From assembly GCA_916613615.1 (NCBI GenBank), contig OU744735.1, positions 54,266,082 through 54,330,081 of the forward strand: a stretch of 64,000 bases of DNA. The letters run 5' to 3'. The stretch is from Steromphala cineraria. Taxonomy: Eukaryota; Mollusca; Gastropoda; Trochida; Trochidae. This document shows, one piece after another, positions 25,701 through 38,548 of this stretch. Position 1 is the stretch's first letter; the number at the start of each line of letters is the position of its first letter. The position numbers and the translations under genes are program-made. The notes beneath the pieces are model-generated. The model was not told the DNA's origin. It did not search any database and saw only the letters and a program-made list of their open reading frames with translations.

Positions 25701-28700
25701 TTTATGTATGCGATCTGTTGCAATTTATCACGCTTTGCCTTTTCATAACTGTTGTTAAACAGTTGAGAACACCAATTACATGATGGTTTCGATTGATGAT
25801 AGACTGATAACTATAAACTTCATTCACTGATATCAAAGAGGGAAACTGCAATGTATGAAGATAGAGAAGATAGTGTTATAATACCGACAGTTGGATCACA
25901 TTTAGTGTTGTCAGGCAGCATGATACAATTCAAAGAAAAAGATCAAACGCATCAGAACGTGTTGCAAAACTTGAAAGCCTGATAGATTGTGACAGAACGC
26001 GGGACAGTAAGGCCATAGAACGTTATATGCATGATGAATATAGTTCACGCATGCTTTAAATCAATAATGCATAGATAGATGTAATGCTACTGATAGGACA
26101 TGTACAAGGTGACACAGAAGAGGAGATCCTTTAACAAAACGCACTGGAGCTTTATGGATGTTGCAAGAAACGAGACAAAAGGTAAAGAATATCTAGCAGT
26201 ATGTGATACGAGTATCTCGATACGCTGTGTGTTCTCTAATAATTGCCCTCCCGACAATCTAAGCAGTACCACCTAAAGAATTGTGATGATCCCAGTTCTA
26301 TCTCCTGTACGAACGCTTCTTCAGCTGAACAAGATGAATCGTGGCAATCGTGGTATAACAGTGGTCCAGTGTTCACATCTCACTTACTCAAACAAAAACA
26401 TTAACAGGACACCAGCAAATGAACAATGACGATTACAATTTATCTCACATTAACCAGTTTATCTGCTTTTAACTTTTTACTAATTTTTATTCTTTAACTC
26501 TTACCTTTCTCTATCTTATTATCCATTCCTACTCAAATATATGCAATTTTTTATACATACATATATATATACATTTTTTACATTTAAATATAGATATCTA
26601 TTTAATAATCCATGGCCTTCGACCTTAAACTCAATTAACTCATAAATGAACTTCAATTATTGTATTTACTCAAATGCTTGCCTTGACATAAATTTTCTTT
26701 GTCTTTAGATACCGTCATGAAAAACTGCAAGCTCATTTTGTTTTATAGATGAGCATCTAGGATGTGGTCCTGCTCCTGATCTGGCCAATGCTAACAAGTC
26801 TTCTACTGGACAATACGAGGGTGCTGTCACTCAATACACCTGTCAGTCTGATTTCCTCTTCTGTGGAACAAGCTCAACTCACATGTGCTCCTCGCTTGGA
26901 ACCTGGGAGGGACTCAGTGGAGCTTGTAACAGAGCAGTCTGGTACAATCCTGTAAGTGAACTAATTTAATCTCTGTGGGTCCTATATTGACATTGACAGG
27001 GGAAAATATGAGTAGCTTCATTTCACATTACCGTTACCCCTTAACCTGAATCTACGCTCCCTTAACGTCACTCGAACACTTCACACTCACCTTAACCTAA
27101 CCTCACTTTCAACCACATCCTTTTCATTTCCAGTCTCTAACTTTGATAGTCTGATACTCCGATAACCCATGTCATCTTTCATTTCCCTGCCCATATCTAA
27201 TTTCAATATCATTTCCTTGCCCATACCTTATTTCAATATCATTACCCTGCCCATATCTAATTTCAATATCATTTCCTTGCCCATACCTCATTTCAATATC
27301 ATTACCCTGCCCATATCTAATTTCAATATCATTTCCCTGCCCATACCTCATTTCAATATCATTTCCTTGCCAATACCTCATTTCACTATCCTTTCCTAGG
27401 TCATTCCTCCTTTCAATATCCTTTCCATTGCACCTCATTTCAATATCATTACCCAGCCCATGCCTCATTTCAATATCATTTCCTTGCCCATACCTCATTT
27501 CAATATCATTACCCAGGCCATGCCTTATTTCAATATCATTACCCAGGCCATGCCTCATTTCAATATCATTACCTCTCCCATACCTTTTTTAAATAACCTT
27601 TCCTTGCCCAATTTCATTTCAATATCCTTTCCTAGCCCATATTTCACTTCAATAGCATTTCCCAGCCCATACCTCATTTCACTATCCTTTCCCAGACCAT
27701 ATTTCATATCAATATCATTTCCCTGCCCATATCTCATTTCAGTATCAGTTCCTTGACCATACCACATTTCAATATCATTCCTTGCCCATACCTCATTTCA
27801 ATATCCTTTCCCAGACCATATTTCATTTCAATATAATTTCCCTGCCCATACCTTATTTCAGTATCAGTTCCTTGCCCATACCTCATTTCAATATCATTCC
27901 TTGCCCATACCTCATTTCAATATCCTTTCCCAGCCCATACCTCACTACAATATGATTTTGTAGCTATCGTAGCTAAAGTTTACTCTTCAGAAGAAATCAA
28001 GAATACCTCACAAGTAAGGTTATTGTATAATTTCAGACACTAACCTTTATTGCATCGACCCCTTGTCCAATGACTGAAGGATACAAAGTCACGTTTGAAG
28101 GAAATCCCACAATCCATGGCAGGTAAAGCAATATATGATTTATTCTTAATCAATTGATGTGGGATGTAAGGTATAAGATTATGATTAGCAAGTATTATCG
28201 TTATCATCAAGAGGGAAAAATTATTTATTCTTAATAATGGCATCTTGTCTTATCTTATTCATAACACCCAACTAGTTATGATAACATTGATATGTGCGGA
28301 AACGTAAAATGATAGGAAAGAACAGAAACGACCTTGAAGGTTTCGAACCTAAGTGGATCTTAAATTTCGGCTCCATCAAAGCTGTCTCAGTGGCTCAGTG
28401 GTCAGAGGCTTTGGGTAATCATTTGGGGGTGGGCGAGGTGAGTTGATGGTTGTGCTCATTTGATGTCACAAGCGCAACTTTTGAAAGGATTTTTTATCTA
28501 AATTTGGAACCCTCTTGGGGAAGTCCGCGAATGAAGGGACGTCAAGCATGCAGTCCAGCAGGAGACAATTACACCCTTGTTCTTGTTATCCATTAAACAC
28601 TACAAGCCAGGTGTGATGCACTGGCAAACTTGTTCTGAGGATAACACAACATAACAATCGTCACTTGTCGTTTTATTTTGAGGTCTGCCACTGGTGGGAG

Positions 28701-30764
28701 GTCTTTCACCATTTCCATTTGTGCCGGATTGGAGACATGGAATGGTAGCGAGGTGGAGATGAACCTGTAGAAGTTCATCCTGGCCTTCAGCATCTCAATA
28801 TGCTATATCTGGCTTTCCCCTGCCACACCATTATTGTCTGCATGGTCAGACCTTGATTGTTGAAAGTTTTACTGAGTATATGTAGTTATTAAGGGTGTAA
28901 AATCAGTGCCACAACTTCAGTGCTGATGTTTTCTAATAAACACTTGGTCTTCATTTCTTTCTTTGAATGTGTAAACAATTGGACGTTTAACATAAGTCAA
29001 ATTATCCTTAGATAACCACATCATCACAATATTATTTCTATATAGGGGATGCATAACTTTTGACCAGATATATAGAAATCAACTATACTTAAAGCTTTCC
29101 TATTTGATTGTTCATTAACAGGACTAAACAAAACGTTAATTCCCTGGTTTTTACTATTAATGTTCATGACTATTAGATATAAAGCAATGTTGTATTATTA
29201 GCTCTTCATAAACAATAACATTTCATAAAACAAATGACAAACTTTATTCGAAAATGTGCAAATTTTAAAACTCTCTTGTGACCAGAGACTGTTGTATATC
29301 TGTGTTGTTAAACTGTTTGATAAAGAGATAACCTCCGCCCCTAAATCAGCAATGATGATAATGACAATGCTAATGATGACAATGATAGACAGTGACGATT
29401 TCTCACCACCAAAGGTATTCAAGGCTACGATAGTTAAATGAATTGGAAATAACTGAAAGTTTTTAACTTTTAGTCACATGTCACTTTATCAAGGAGCACA
29501 TCGTCAGCGAAAATAATAATAATGTTACTGTACTTTCTGTTCTTGTTTAATCAATCAAATTCACACATACTTTCAGGTTCTATATGACTGTCCATTCTGC
29601 AAACCTTACTATTCAAGCTGACGTTAGACTAACGTTCTCCAGTTTCCATGAGCGATTCCTGCTAAATAAGAAGACATACGGTCGCTGGGAGACCAACATG
29701 GACATACCAGCACCCTTTGCTCCTGGTGTGAAGTTCATAACGGAAATTGTACGACAGAAGGGAGGATACGAGGTTACCAGCATTCTAACACCCTCTAGCA
29801 TCAGGCTGTGTTGGTCGCCTTGGATCCCTTGATACCATTCTTGTTTTTTTCCCTCGTATTTACAAAACATCGTTAAAGACCCATTTTTAAAATGCACCTA
29901 CACTCCTTAGATAGGAGACAGTTTACCATAATGACCGAAACGTAACAGGGTACGATCTTGTTTCTCAAGCCAATTATCTCTGATTGAAAAAAGAGGTATC
30001 ATAACTAATTGGAAACTACATTCGACCACATTTTAATCATTATATTTTCAAAAATCTGTTTAGCTCGAACGGACTTGGTACTTCGTGAAAGGTATCTTTG
30101 AATTGATTAAAAACAGTTATCCTTAAGTTGGTAATGACCCCCTCTTGTGATACAATTTGTATCTCCCTGAAACGTGTTACGGTACTTAAATACTTTCTAT
30201 TGGCTATGTATAGAGAGGAGTGCCTTGACTGGGGATTCAAGGGGACTCAACATATTTATATCGAAAACCTCATCATGTATTCGCAGATAATCAGTTACTT
30301 GCCTTACTTTGCCTTGTCCTCACAGAGACCTCAGATGGCAAAATAACTGTGTATGTAGTAAAAACATAACAACGCAAAGTTAAAAGTGAAAGTTCTCCAT
30401 TCTGGAAGTTATATTAGTTTTAAAGAATCATTCTTTCCCGCTTTCTTATATCATTTATACCAACTCGCATTGCCCTTTGTGAAGTATAATATCAAATATA
30501 TCAACACCAGTATAATAAGGTAAAACCACCCTCTGATGTTTGTTGAATTCCTAACCTCCGATTGGAAAAATATCAGATGTCAGAAAATTCTTGGGATGAG
30601 ATTGTCTGTTTTTGTATTTTTCATGTAAGTATTTTTACAAACAGGTGAACGTCAACGGGACCTACTATGGCCATTCAGAGGACCTGACTCCTGCCGAATA
30701 CCCTGACACCATCCGTGTGGATGGAGATATCAATTTGGACAGAGTCGCATTTTTGCCTGTGTAA
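22783..30764 (+). CDS. Gene C: secreted PAN-EGF-CCP-galectin lectin-like protein
   Basis: Six exons: 22783-23100, 25080-25167, 26749-26951, 28037-28122, 29577-29772, 30645-30764. Sum 1011 nt, 336 residues, TAA at 30762-30764. The domain order and phases equal gene B. The signal peptide (MDVTMLMKTFSLLILLQMS) is unrelated to that of B but like E. The mature PAN, EGF and CCP parts differ from gene B at only 6 of 82, 3 of 29 and 3 of 68 residues by hand count, whereas the galectin core exon differs at 23 of 66. An upstream in-frame Met at 22744 exists, but gene E has only the Met equivalent to 22783, so that start was chosen. The exon 5 donor is GTTACC, weaker than GTAACC in gene A. The galectin face has TFSSF instead of HFNPR and WETN instead of WGxE. 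Confidence 0.85.
23101..23330 (+). repeat. Two tandem copies of the exon 1 end plus splice donor (gene C)
   Basis: From about 23148 the last 54 bp of exon 1 (gatgttcacaccgaccc... to tggccccgg) recur together with the donor gtgagtgtagaaac and about 35 bp of intron. A second, mutated copy starts at about 23249, with its donor changed to gtcagtg. Unit about 100 bp. Confidence 0.85.
23331..25079. other. Gene C intron 1, remaining part
   Basis: AT-rich non-coding sequence. The last few hundred bases before exon 2 show nothing recognisable. No gene or element identified. Confidence 0.5.
25168..26748. other. Gene C intron 2
   Basis: The first part and the last 250 bp resemble introns of genes B and D. 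The middle (about 25560-26400) is slightly GC-richer, has no counterpart in B or D and may be an unidentified insertion; I recognised no coding motif in it. Confidence 0.4.
27170..27950. repeat. 30-bp minisatellite in gene C intron 3, about 26 units
   Basis: Unit cccatacctcatttcaatat followed by catttccttg, with substitutions between units. It lies between the sushi exon and the first galectin exon. Because 30 is divisible by three, both strands have repetitive open frames; these are not genes. A stub of the same array borders the retroelement at 6688. Confidence 0.95.
28123..29576. other. Gene C intron 4
   Basis: Colinear with the gene A intron at 6907-8356, including the tRNA-like stretch near 28385-28435 (tggctcagtggtcagaggct). 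No gene seen. Confidence 0.5.
29773..30644. other. Gene C intron 5
   Basis: AT-rich, colinear with 8553-9427, nothing else recognised. Confidence 0.5.
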
Positions 30765-30925
30765 TCTTGTGATTACCTAACGGTGAAAAAGGTATTTCAA
30801 AGATGACATTTACGTTGTTGACTATGGATTGTCTGTGCCACAAACAAAACCCCGTTTTTGATGTACAAAAACAGCCGGTATACAGGTCATTATCTTCATC
30901 ATTGTGTTCATCGTCATCAACATCA

Positions 30926-32594
30926 AATAATAATAATAATAATTTCATTTGTAGAGCGCAAATATCCACACACTCGTACATGCTCAATGCGCTTAAAAGA
31001 AAAGGTAGAAAGTTAGTCATATGACCAAAGGAACAGGTAGGTTTTGACTTTTGACTTGAATGAGGCAAGTGATTCACAGAGTTTTATTTCAAGAGGCAAA
31101 GAGTTCCAAAGAGTTGGTGCTGCATGTTAGAAAGCCCTTTTTCCATAAGACGCCAGTTGATATCTTGGGACTTGCAGTAAGAAATGACCGGAGTGATCTT
31201 GACAGGATGTAACCTGTTAAGAGTTCGCTGAGGTATTCTGGAGCTTGTTGGTGGAGGCAATTGAAAGTGGTGCACAGAAGTTTGAAGTTGATTCTTTGTT
31301 GAATTGGTAGCCCGTGTATGATTTGAGAATCGGAGAGATATGGTCCCTATCAACAGTCCATTGCAGTAGTCTAGTCTATATAGTACCAGACATCTAACAA
31401 GGGTGTGGGCACACTCTGCAGTGATGTACTTCCTGATGTTGCCAATTGACCTCAGATGAAAGTAGCATGACTACTGACTTGTTCCTGTAATGAAAGGTCT
31501 GATTCAATTCACACTCCAAGATCCTTCACAGTTCTGGACGTTGATAGTTCACATTTACAAATGGTATAAAAACAGATATAGATATCGATATACAACACTG
31601 GACTAGTAAAATCAGTAATTCATTCATCATTTCTTGTAAATTATAGTACCTTCAAGTCACTTTTAGAGCCTGAAAAATATATTTATAGTGGTACATTAAG
31701 TAAAGACTTGATGCGAATGTTAGTTAAATTTCGATGTCAATCACATAACTTGAATATACAAAAACAGCGTTTTTCAAAAGCAACTGTTCCTTATAATGAA
31801 CTGATTTGTCAAAAATGTGCTTTGGGACTGTGTAATGATGAATATCATCTTTTGCTTATATGTCCATTCTATAAACAATACAGATCTAAATATATTCCAG
31901 CCTTTTATTACAGCCCTCCTTCTACTGTTAAATTCCAAGCTCTTATGAGGGTACAAAATACAACTGTTCTTAAGAAGATGTGTATATTTCTAAAGCTGAG
32001 CCTACGTCAACATAATTATTATTTCATATACTCTACACACCATATCATTTATATATATGACATCTGTTGTATTCTTGGCCATATGGCCTTCAATTCTAAA
32101 TAAAGTGAAGTGAAGACTGAAGTACAAGTGAAAATTTACAAATGGTGACGTCTTTTCTGAGATCTGTAAGGTGATGCTTCCTGCCAACAAGTAGAACTTC
32201 TGTTTTATCGTCATTCAGCTTCAATGTTTGGCCATTCATCCATGATTTTATTCCAGCAGTGCAGAGTTCTAGTTGTTCGATTGCTGCTGATTGTGATGCT
32301 GGTGAAAAGGAATTAATGAGTTGGGAGTCATCTGCATATGAGTAGTTTGAAGTCTTAAAACTATCGATGACAGGATAAAGCTGGTTGTTGTAGATCAAAA
32401 AGAGGACTGGGCCCAAGACTGAACCCTGAGGAACACCACACGTCAGAGATGACTTGTTGGAAAGGTTATCTGCAACTGTAACATGTTGACTCCTGTCTGT
32501 CAGATGGGACCGAAACCATGTCAAGGCTACACCATTGATTCCGATGTGATGTTCAAGAATGTCATGGTCTACAGTGTCAAATGCTGCACTTATA
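30926..32594 (-). mobile_element. 5'-truncated CR1/L2/jockey-like LINE after gene C, split by a nested insertion
   Basis: Same insertion as 9708-10860, with SAAFDTVDHDILE, TCGVPQGSVLGPVLF and YADDSQL on the minus strand and (aat)n at 30926-30944. It has suffered further deletions relative to the gene A copy and is interrupted at 31566-32133 by a second LINE end. Its 3' tail begins about 160 bp after the stop of gene C. Confidence 0.85.
31566..32133 (+). mobile_element. Nested LINE 3' fragment with 13-bp target-site duplication
   Basis: 568-bp insertion absent from the otherwise matching copy after gene A (site near 10388-10400). It is flanked by atttacaaatggt at 31553-31565 and 32134-32146. 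The + strand frame ends a non-LTR reverse-transcriptase protein: VKFRCQSHNL, then ICQKCALGLCNDEYHLLL, then CPFY, the C-terminal CxxC..H..C motif. The 3' end reads aataaagtgaagtgaag. Confidence 0.9.
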
Positions 32595-34183
32595 CCTTCT
32601 GGCACGTCTCTTTTATGTTATCATTCATGTAAAAAGAAAATAATATATCATTCATACTTTACCACAGTGAACCACAATTCTTTGAAATTTGAATTGTACC
32701 TTCAATGAAGAGAAAGGTTTATTGTATACCTATAGAAAAATCCTAATTTGATACTTAAAAACATGACTGTGCTAGCGTGTATTCTTCTAAATAGGACACA
32801 TATGATAACATTCATACAGATTTAATATTTCATCAACACATTAAATCAGATAGTCCTCTCTTATTTTGTACAGTTTGCCATATCATGTCATTTCGTTTTT
32901 ATCTGTATCTTTTCTTTTTAATTCTTGTTCACTATCTCTCACCTAGGTTTCTATTCTTGTAACCTTTGAAATTCTTCACAATAAAAAAAAGTATTATCTT
33001 TTCCATAGTGTTTTCCAAATCCGTTTTTAAACTGAATAAGATATCTTTAATACGTATAGCCGCCTATAGAAGTAACAGACTGAATGACCACATACTTTTT
33101 GTTCGCGAAGCACATTATTTTGATAACATTTTCTTACTTCACATGTCCTGAAATATATCTGGGTAAAGACATAACTGATCGATAAATTCTATTTGTTTAG
33201 TATGGTGGCAAGGGTTAAGATTGTTTTACCCAGAAAGCAATAATAACGAAATAATAAAATGGTATAATCCTATCATAACACATTCTTTTTCATAAGTATA
33301 GAGCCATTGTCAATAATTTTGACCAGTGATAAGATTTCACGTTGAACTATATCAACAACGGTAATCCAGTAGTCGACAATAAGACATGACTGTTACTGTG
33401 TGAAGTTTTTCAGAATATCAAATTGTATTGGCAAAGAATACATTGTACTTGTACAAAATATTACAAATTAGTATTTCTAATTTAAAAATCAAACAGAATC
33501 ATAAACATACGATCATAATATCTTCTTAATGTTTTCATGATATATAGAGTTGTTTTCATGTAATTGGTTTTTATTTGAGAAACCATTAACTTTCTGATAG
33601 AAAAATAATTTTCAAAATAACACGCTGCTTGTTTACGAAATAATCGAGTAATTAGGAATCAAACGCCATGCAATAAATAACATTATCATTAGTATAAGCT
33701 ATCATCAATAGTTAATAGATACATCAGTTTGTTAAGACGCCGCAGGAAGATATTATAATACAATGGCTTTAAATATTGATGATTCCATCTCAAGAGACAA
33801 ATGGCAGTTCTTTTCACTATCCAACTCTTTAATATAATTACCACATATTATTTCTGTCTTGAACGTCAACCTTTTGAAGATGTTGGCGTTGTTAAAAGTC
33901 TTAATCCATGGAGACTATAAGCTAATGAACCAATCCATCCACAAATGAACCAGACCAGTAACCAGACACTATAGTACTTCGCATTTCATTGACAGGCTTT
34001 TCAGGGCTGCATGTATTTGTTTGTGTTGTGCTTGAATTTGGATTTTTATAAGCATCTCGAGGTGACATGTTGTCAAAGAATCCAGGTGAACTACTATCGA
34101 AATACCTTAACAGAATTACATAAACATAACAAAACGCATATATTCGAATTGCCAATAATAAACTAGGATAAGTTTGAAACAAG
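32595..34183. other. Spacer between gene C's LINE and gene D
   Basis: AT-rich, colinear with 10861-12442. It presumably holds the gene D promoter; none could be placed. No coding region recognised. Confidence 0.5.
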
Positions 34184-35166
34184 ATGAATGTCAAATTGTT
34201 CAGTAAGACTTTATCAATGTTCGTAAGTATCTATGTCTTTGGAGTTTCGACCAGCTGTATTGATCTGGACCCGGTCACACAGGACGGGAAGAGGATGATC
34301 TCCAGTGTGTTCAAGATGGTGGACAGTGTCTCCCTCTACACGTGCGTGTCTCACTGTCTGACAGTCTCCACGTGTATGTCCGTGTCCTACCAGAGAGAGA
34401 CTCGCACCTGTCACCTCGCCTCTCAGGACAGTGCAGGAGACCCCGGGGATGTTCACACTGACCCAGATTTCTTCCTCACTGACATCTCTCTGTGGCCCCG
34501 GGTGAGTGTAGAAACTTGTTTTCTTTCTACATATCTTTTACCAATATTGTTGTTTTCAAATACCCAGAGTTCTTCCTAACTGACATCTCCCAATGGTCAG
34601 GTTTAGTGTGGAAACTTGTTTTCTTTGTACATATAGAGATGTTCACAACGCAAATAGGCTAGAAATATACAAAAATAATGTTATAGTGATACCTTATCAT
34701 TATTTTCATTGAAAAGATATACAAATAAAATAAAAATTGTTATGGGAATGATTTAAATAAATTTTTATTGGAAATCCAAAGGAAACGACTCTGAAGTAGA
34801 AACCACTGTCGAAATTCAACTGTCTACGTTGATGCTTTTACAGTCTTAGACATTCAAATCAAAAACGAAATTGACATCCTGTGTAACTTTGCCTTGCAGC
34901 AGCCTCGTAATCATGGAGTGCACGTAGTTTGCAAGCCCAAAACATTTACTTGCGCTTTGACACACAAGACGCACGTGCCGTGAGTTTTGACATGCAAGAA
35001 GCACATGCTCTTACACCATTCATAGTACTACACACATCATTCATAAATCAGTTAAGGGTCCCTTTACAGGTTGTTGAAGATTGAAATTATATTTAAAACT
35101 ATAAATTTTGTGGGATTGTACTCGGATAACGTGAAAAGTAAGTCAGTTATTAGCATAGTTAATGTC

Positions 35167-35268
35167 ATGCATCGGATAATGGCAGGGACACTTTGTCCTC
35201 GAACTGGTCCTCGGCTGCACCTCAGAAGAGCCTCTCGGACAAAGTGTCCCTGCCATTATCAGATGCAT
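35167..35268. repeat. Hairpin repeat, 32-bp arms
   Basis: Counterpart of 13401-13502. Arms 35167-35198 and 35237-35268 pair with only one mismatch, better than in gene B. Confidence 0.75.
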
Positions 35269-36329
35269 GACGTTAAATTCCGGTGTAAAAAAACGGAAAA
35301 TCACTAGTCTGGTGTTGAGACATTTTAGTCTTATTTAAACCAATGGCTTAAATTCGAAAAAATACGAAATAATTTGAAAGTAAGAAAAATACAAGTAAAA
35401 AACTCAATAAACAGGAACGTTGATTATGTAAATAAGGATTTATAATTTGGATACTTTACAAATTGCAACTGCAATGGTTAAATTAAATATAAGTGTCCTA
35501 TTAATGCAAATGTTGAACATCATCAAGTACAATTACTCATTAATTAGATGGTAATCAAAATCTCCATTGTGGGTTAATTTAACATCGCTTTTTGAAATCC
35601 AAACTGTTAACTGGAGCATAGAGCATCTTGTTCACTCGCAGACGTTTCCTCTAATACGAATCCAATTGTATTTCAATCAAACCTCAATTTAGTTGAGAGA
35701 AACTACGAAAGTATAGATACAATACTATTTTATTAAAATTTAAACTTACGAAAATTTAATATGAGGTCTGGTGTATTCTATTATAAGAATCAGTCTTCGT
35801 ATATGCCCGAAAATGCAAACTGAAGAAAACACTTACAAAATCTCACTCATCAAATGTACATGAGGCATAAATTTTCTTTCCAACATAAATCTAAAACTCC
35901 CTGAGGTTTGAGGTTTTTGAAATGCTGTTTGTATAACATTCTTCTTTTCTGTCAAATTGGATTAATTCTTATCAAAATTTGAATAATGTTTTGTGAAACA
36001 TGGAGGAAATAATACGAGTTCTCACAATATCTCAACTAAACATTAGCAAAATAGACATGTTTGCAGCTTGATGAATGACAATTTTTAAATTCAGAAGATA
36101 AAAAAAAACCCAAATGCTTCATAACATCAAAATTTACATATCCATTGTACAGTAAATTATAGTAAACCCATGGTCATGGTAACGGAAAATAATCCCATTT
36201 TAAGCCAATGGGCTAATTTTGCCTGGGTTTTATGTACGGGAAAACCGGTATTGATGATAGAATAATGAGTACTAAATATGCGATTTACTAATGTAAAATA
36301 CATCTCTGGAAGATCATTTGTATCACAGA

Positions 36330-36687
36330 TTCTAGTATTGTTCCCGTAAAGATCAAAGGCGCCGCCAACCCTTTATTCCGCAATAAAGTATAGTTTTTGA
36401 GTGACGTCATGAAACAATGGGACATGACATCAATAACAATTGGCTATGACGTCATTACCCGTGGCCCTAATCGAGGAGTTTCAATTTGCTGCCGAATGTG
36501 ATTTATAAAATTTGTTTATTTTGGAGTAGAAATAGCTTTAAAATCGAGTTCGAATCGACATACTAGAAAAGTAATAGAGTAGCCTTAACCATCATGTGTT
36601 TTGCCTCGTTATTTAACTATAATAGTTCAGGGCAAAACTATACTTTATTGCAAAACACATGATGGTTAGGGCTACTCTATTTCTTAA
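36330..36687. mobile_element. Foldback/MITE-like insertion in gene D intron 1
   Basis: 358 bp absent from the matching site in gene B (14565/14566). It has two inverted pairs: 36573-36604 with 36650-36681 (32 bp, one mismatch) and gcaataaagtatagttt at about 36380 with its complement at about 36633-36651. It also has repeated gacgtcat motifs. No coding capacity; target-site duplication unclear. Confidence 0.65.
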
Positions 36688-38049
36688 GTAGTGACTGCTT
36701 CAGGAGGAAAGACACATGGCGTTATGAAACGGGTGTAAGTTGTTAAAACCTGAGTGAGACCAAATGTATTGTTGAGTCAAATTCATGAGAAACAATGAAA
36801 TGTAATTTCTTTCTTACCAATTTACATATATATGTTTGTGTTTCTAAAATTTGCTGAAATAATAATCCCCTTGCAACATCCGGAACTGCATGGCTGATAT
36901 GCCTTCTACGAGGGAAAATGACGGTTATTTTTTATATGAAACCATGCAATTTTTCAAACAAACTATAAAATATTAATTTGATATTTGCAATTGGTTATTT
37001 GTATCTTTTTACCGTACTCTCGTGAACTGGTACAGCATGAAAAATCTTACTTGTTTACAAATAGTTCCGTCAATAGAAGCGTGGCTAAGTGTGATAGAGC
37101 ATGGCTAAATATGATGTGACGTCAGGAAGTTTAGTTTATGCAGGTATGAACTGAATTTCTGTTACTGTGTTCAGCGAATCAGGTACACTGATAATAAATG
37201 CCATTTATATATATATATATGTATGAACTTACATGAAGACCAATCTTCAGTTTGTTATTTTTAAAGAATGTATTTATATTTATATATAGAGTTACTTCCC
37301 CTGTTGTAGCGACGTTGACAAGTGGTTCTTGGTTTCATTTTGTTTTATAAGAAAATACAATGTTTACTCGTGCACTTGGAATCAGACTGAAAATGTTGAT
37401 AGATTGTAGAAGACGTTTCTAACGCTGAGACAAAATTATTTCATGAAGGAATGTTTCACCTTCACCTTGGTTTATTGTAAAAGTAATTACTCCGCGAAAT
37501 CTTGGTCAAACATATTTTTATTAGGAATCATATTTTCGTTTAAACCCTTTTTTTCAAAATGACAAAATTACATTTTATTCCTATTATATGATATTAATGA
37601 TATGGAAACACACTCGGTTAATAATCTCTATGTACTCTTCTTATGTGATTGCTTACTGTAGATATTGTAATTACAAAATAAAACATGTGACTTCACTCTG
37701 AGACGCTGTTAGCTTATTCACATGTGGAAAATTTTTTAACGCATATGTTTCACTATATGGTTTTAGAGACAAAATGTATCAACATAAAGTTACAAAGGGA
37801 ATATTGATAAAGTTTGTCTTGCAGAGTCTAGCCGGACCATGTGAAGGTATGACGTGTGCAACTGGAAGCAGATGTGTTGTCAACAGATTCAACATTCCAA
37901 GTTGTCTTACAGGTACCTTATCTTTCAGCAAATAAATTGTTATAAACCGTAAATATAAATACTTTCGCTCACAAGAAAAATTACACTGACTAGTAAAAAC
38001 TTAATTTACCTTACCATGACCCCAAATACGCCATTAAACCTTATTTATC

Positions 38050-38365
38050 ATATCATTTTGTTTGTTCTTACCCCAAACAGTTAACTTTATTAAGTAATCC
38101 TTAACCCAAACAGTGAACTTTAATAAGTAATCCTTAACCCAAACAGTGAACTTTATTAAGTAATCCTTAACCCAAACAGTGAACTTTATTAAGTAATCCT
38201 TAACCCAAACAGTGAACTTTATTAAGTAATCCTTAACCCAAACAGTGAACTTTATTAAGTAATCCTTAACCCAAACAGTGGACTTTATTAAGTATTCCTT
38301 AACCCAAACAGTTATCTTTATTAAGTAATCCTTAACCCAAACAGTGAACTTTAATAAGTAATCTT
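38050..38365. repeat. 33-bp minisatellite in gene D intron 2, about 9 units
   Basis: Unit taatccttaacccaaacagt followed by gaactttattaag, nearly identical between copies. The minus-strand open frame through it (11-residue repeat) is a by-product of the period being a multiple of three. Confidence 0.95.
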
Positions 38366-38548
38366 TTAATTTTTTTACGTTTAGATATGGATATCTATTT
38401 GATAATCCAAAGGCCTTCAACCTTAAACTGACCTTAATGAACTCAAACACGAACTTTAATTATTGTATTTACTCAAATGCTTGCCTTGACATAAATGTTC
38501 TTTGTCTTTAAAAAACTTCATAAAAACTTCAATCTCATTTTTCCATAG

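Larger units (their letters stand above)
34502..37824. other. Gene D intron 1
   Basis: Colinear with gene B intron 1. It contains one decayed exon-end copy near 34560-34610, the hairpin at 35167-35268, an insertion at 36330-36687, and a diverged part at about 37215-37620 not matched in B. No gene seen. Confidence 0.6.

Noticed and set aside
27169..27767. Several repetitive open frames on both strands (10-residue repeats)
   Set aside because: By-product of the 30-bp intron minisatellite, which has a period divisible by three.
38034..38450. Minus-strand open frame of 138 residues with an 11-residue repeat
   Set aside because: It is only the 33-bp minisatellite read in a frame without stops; no start context, no counterpart in gene B.
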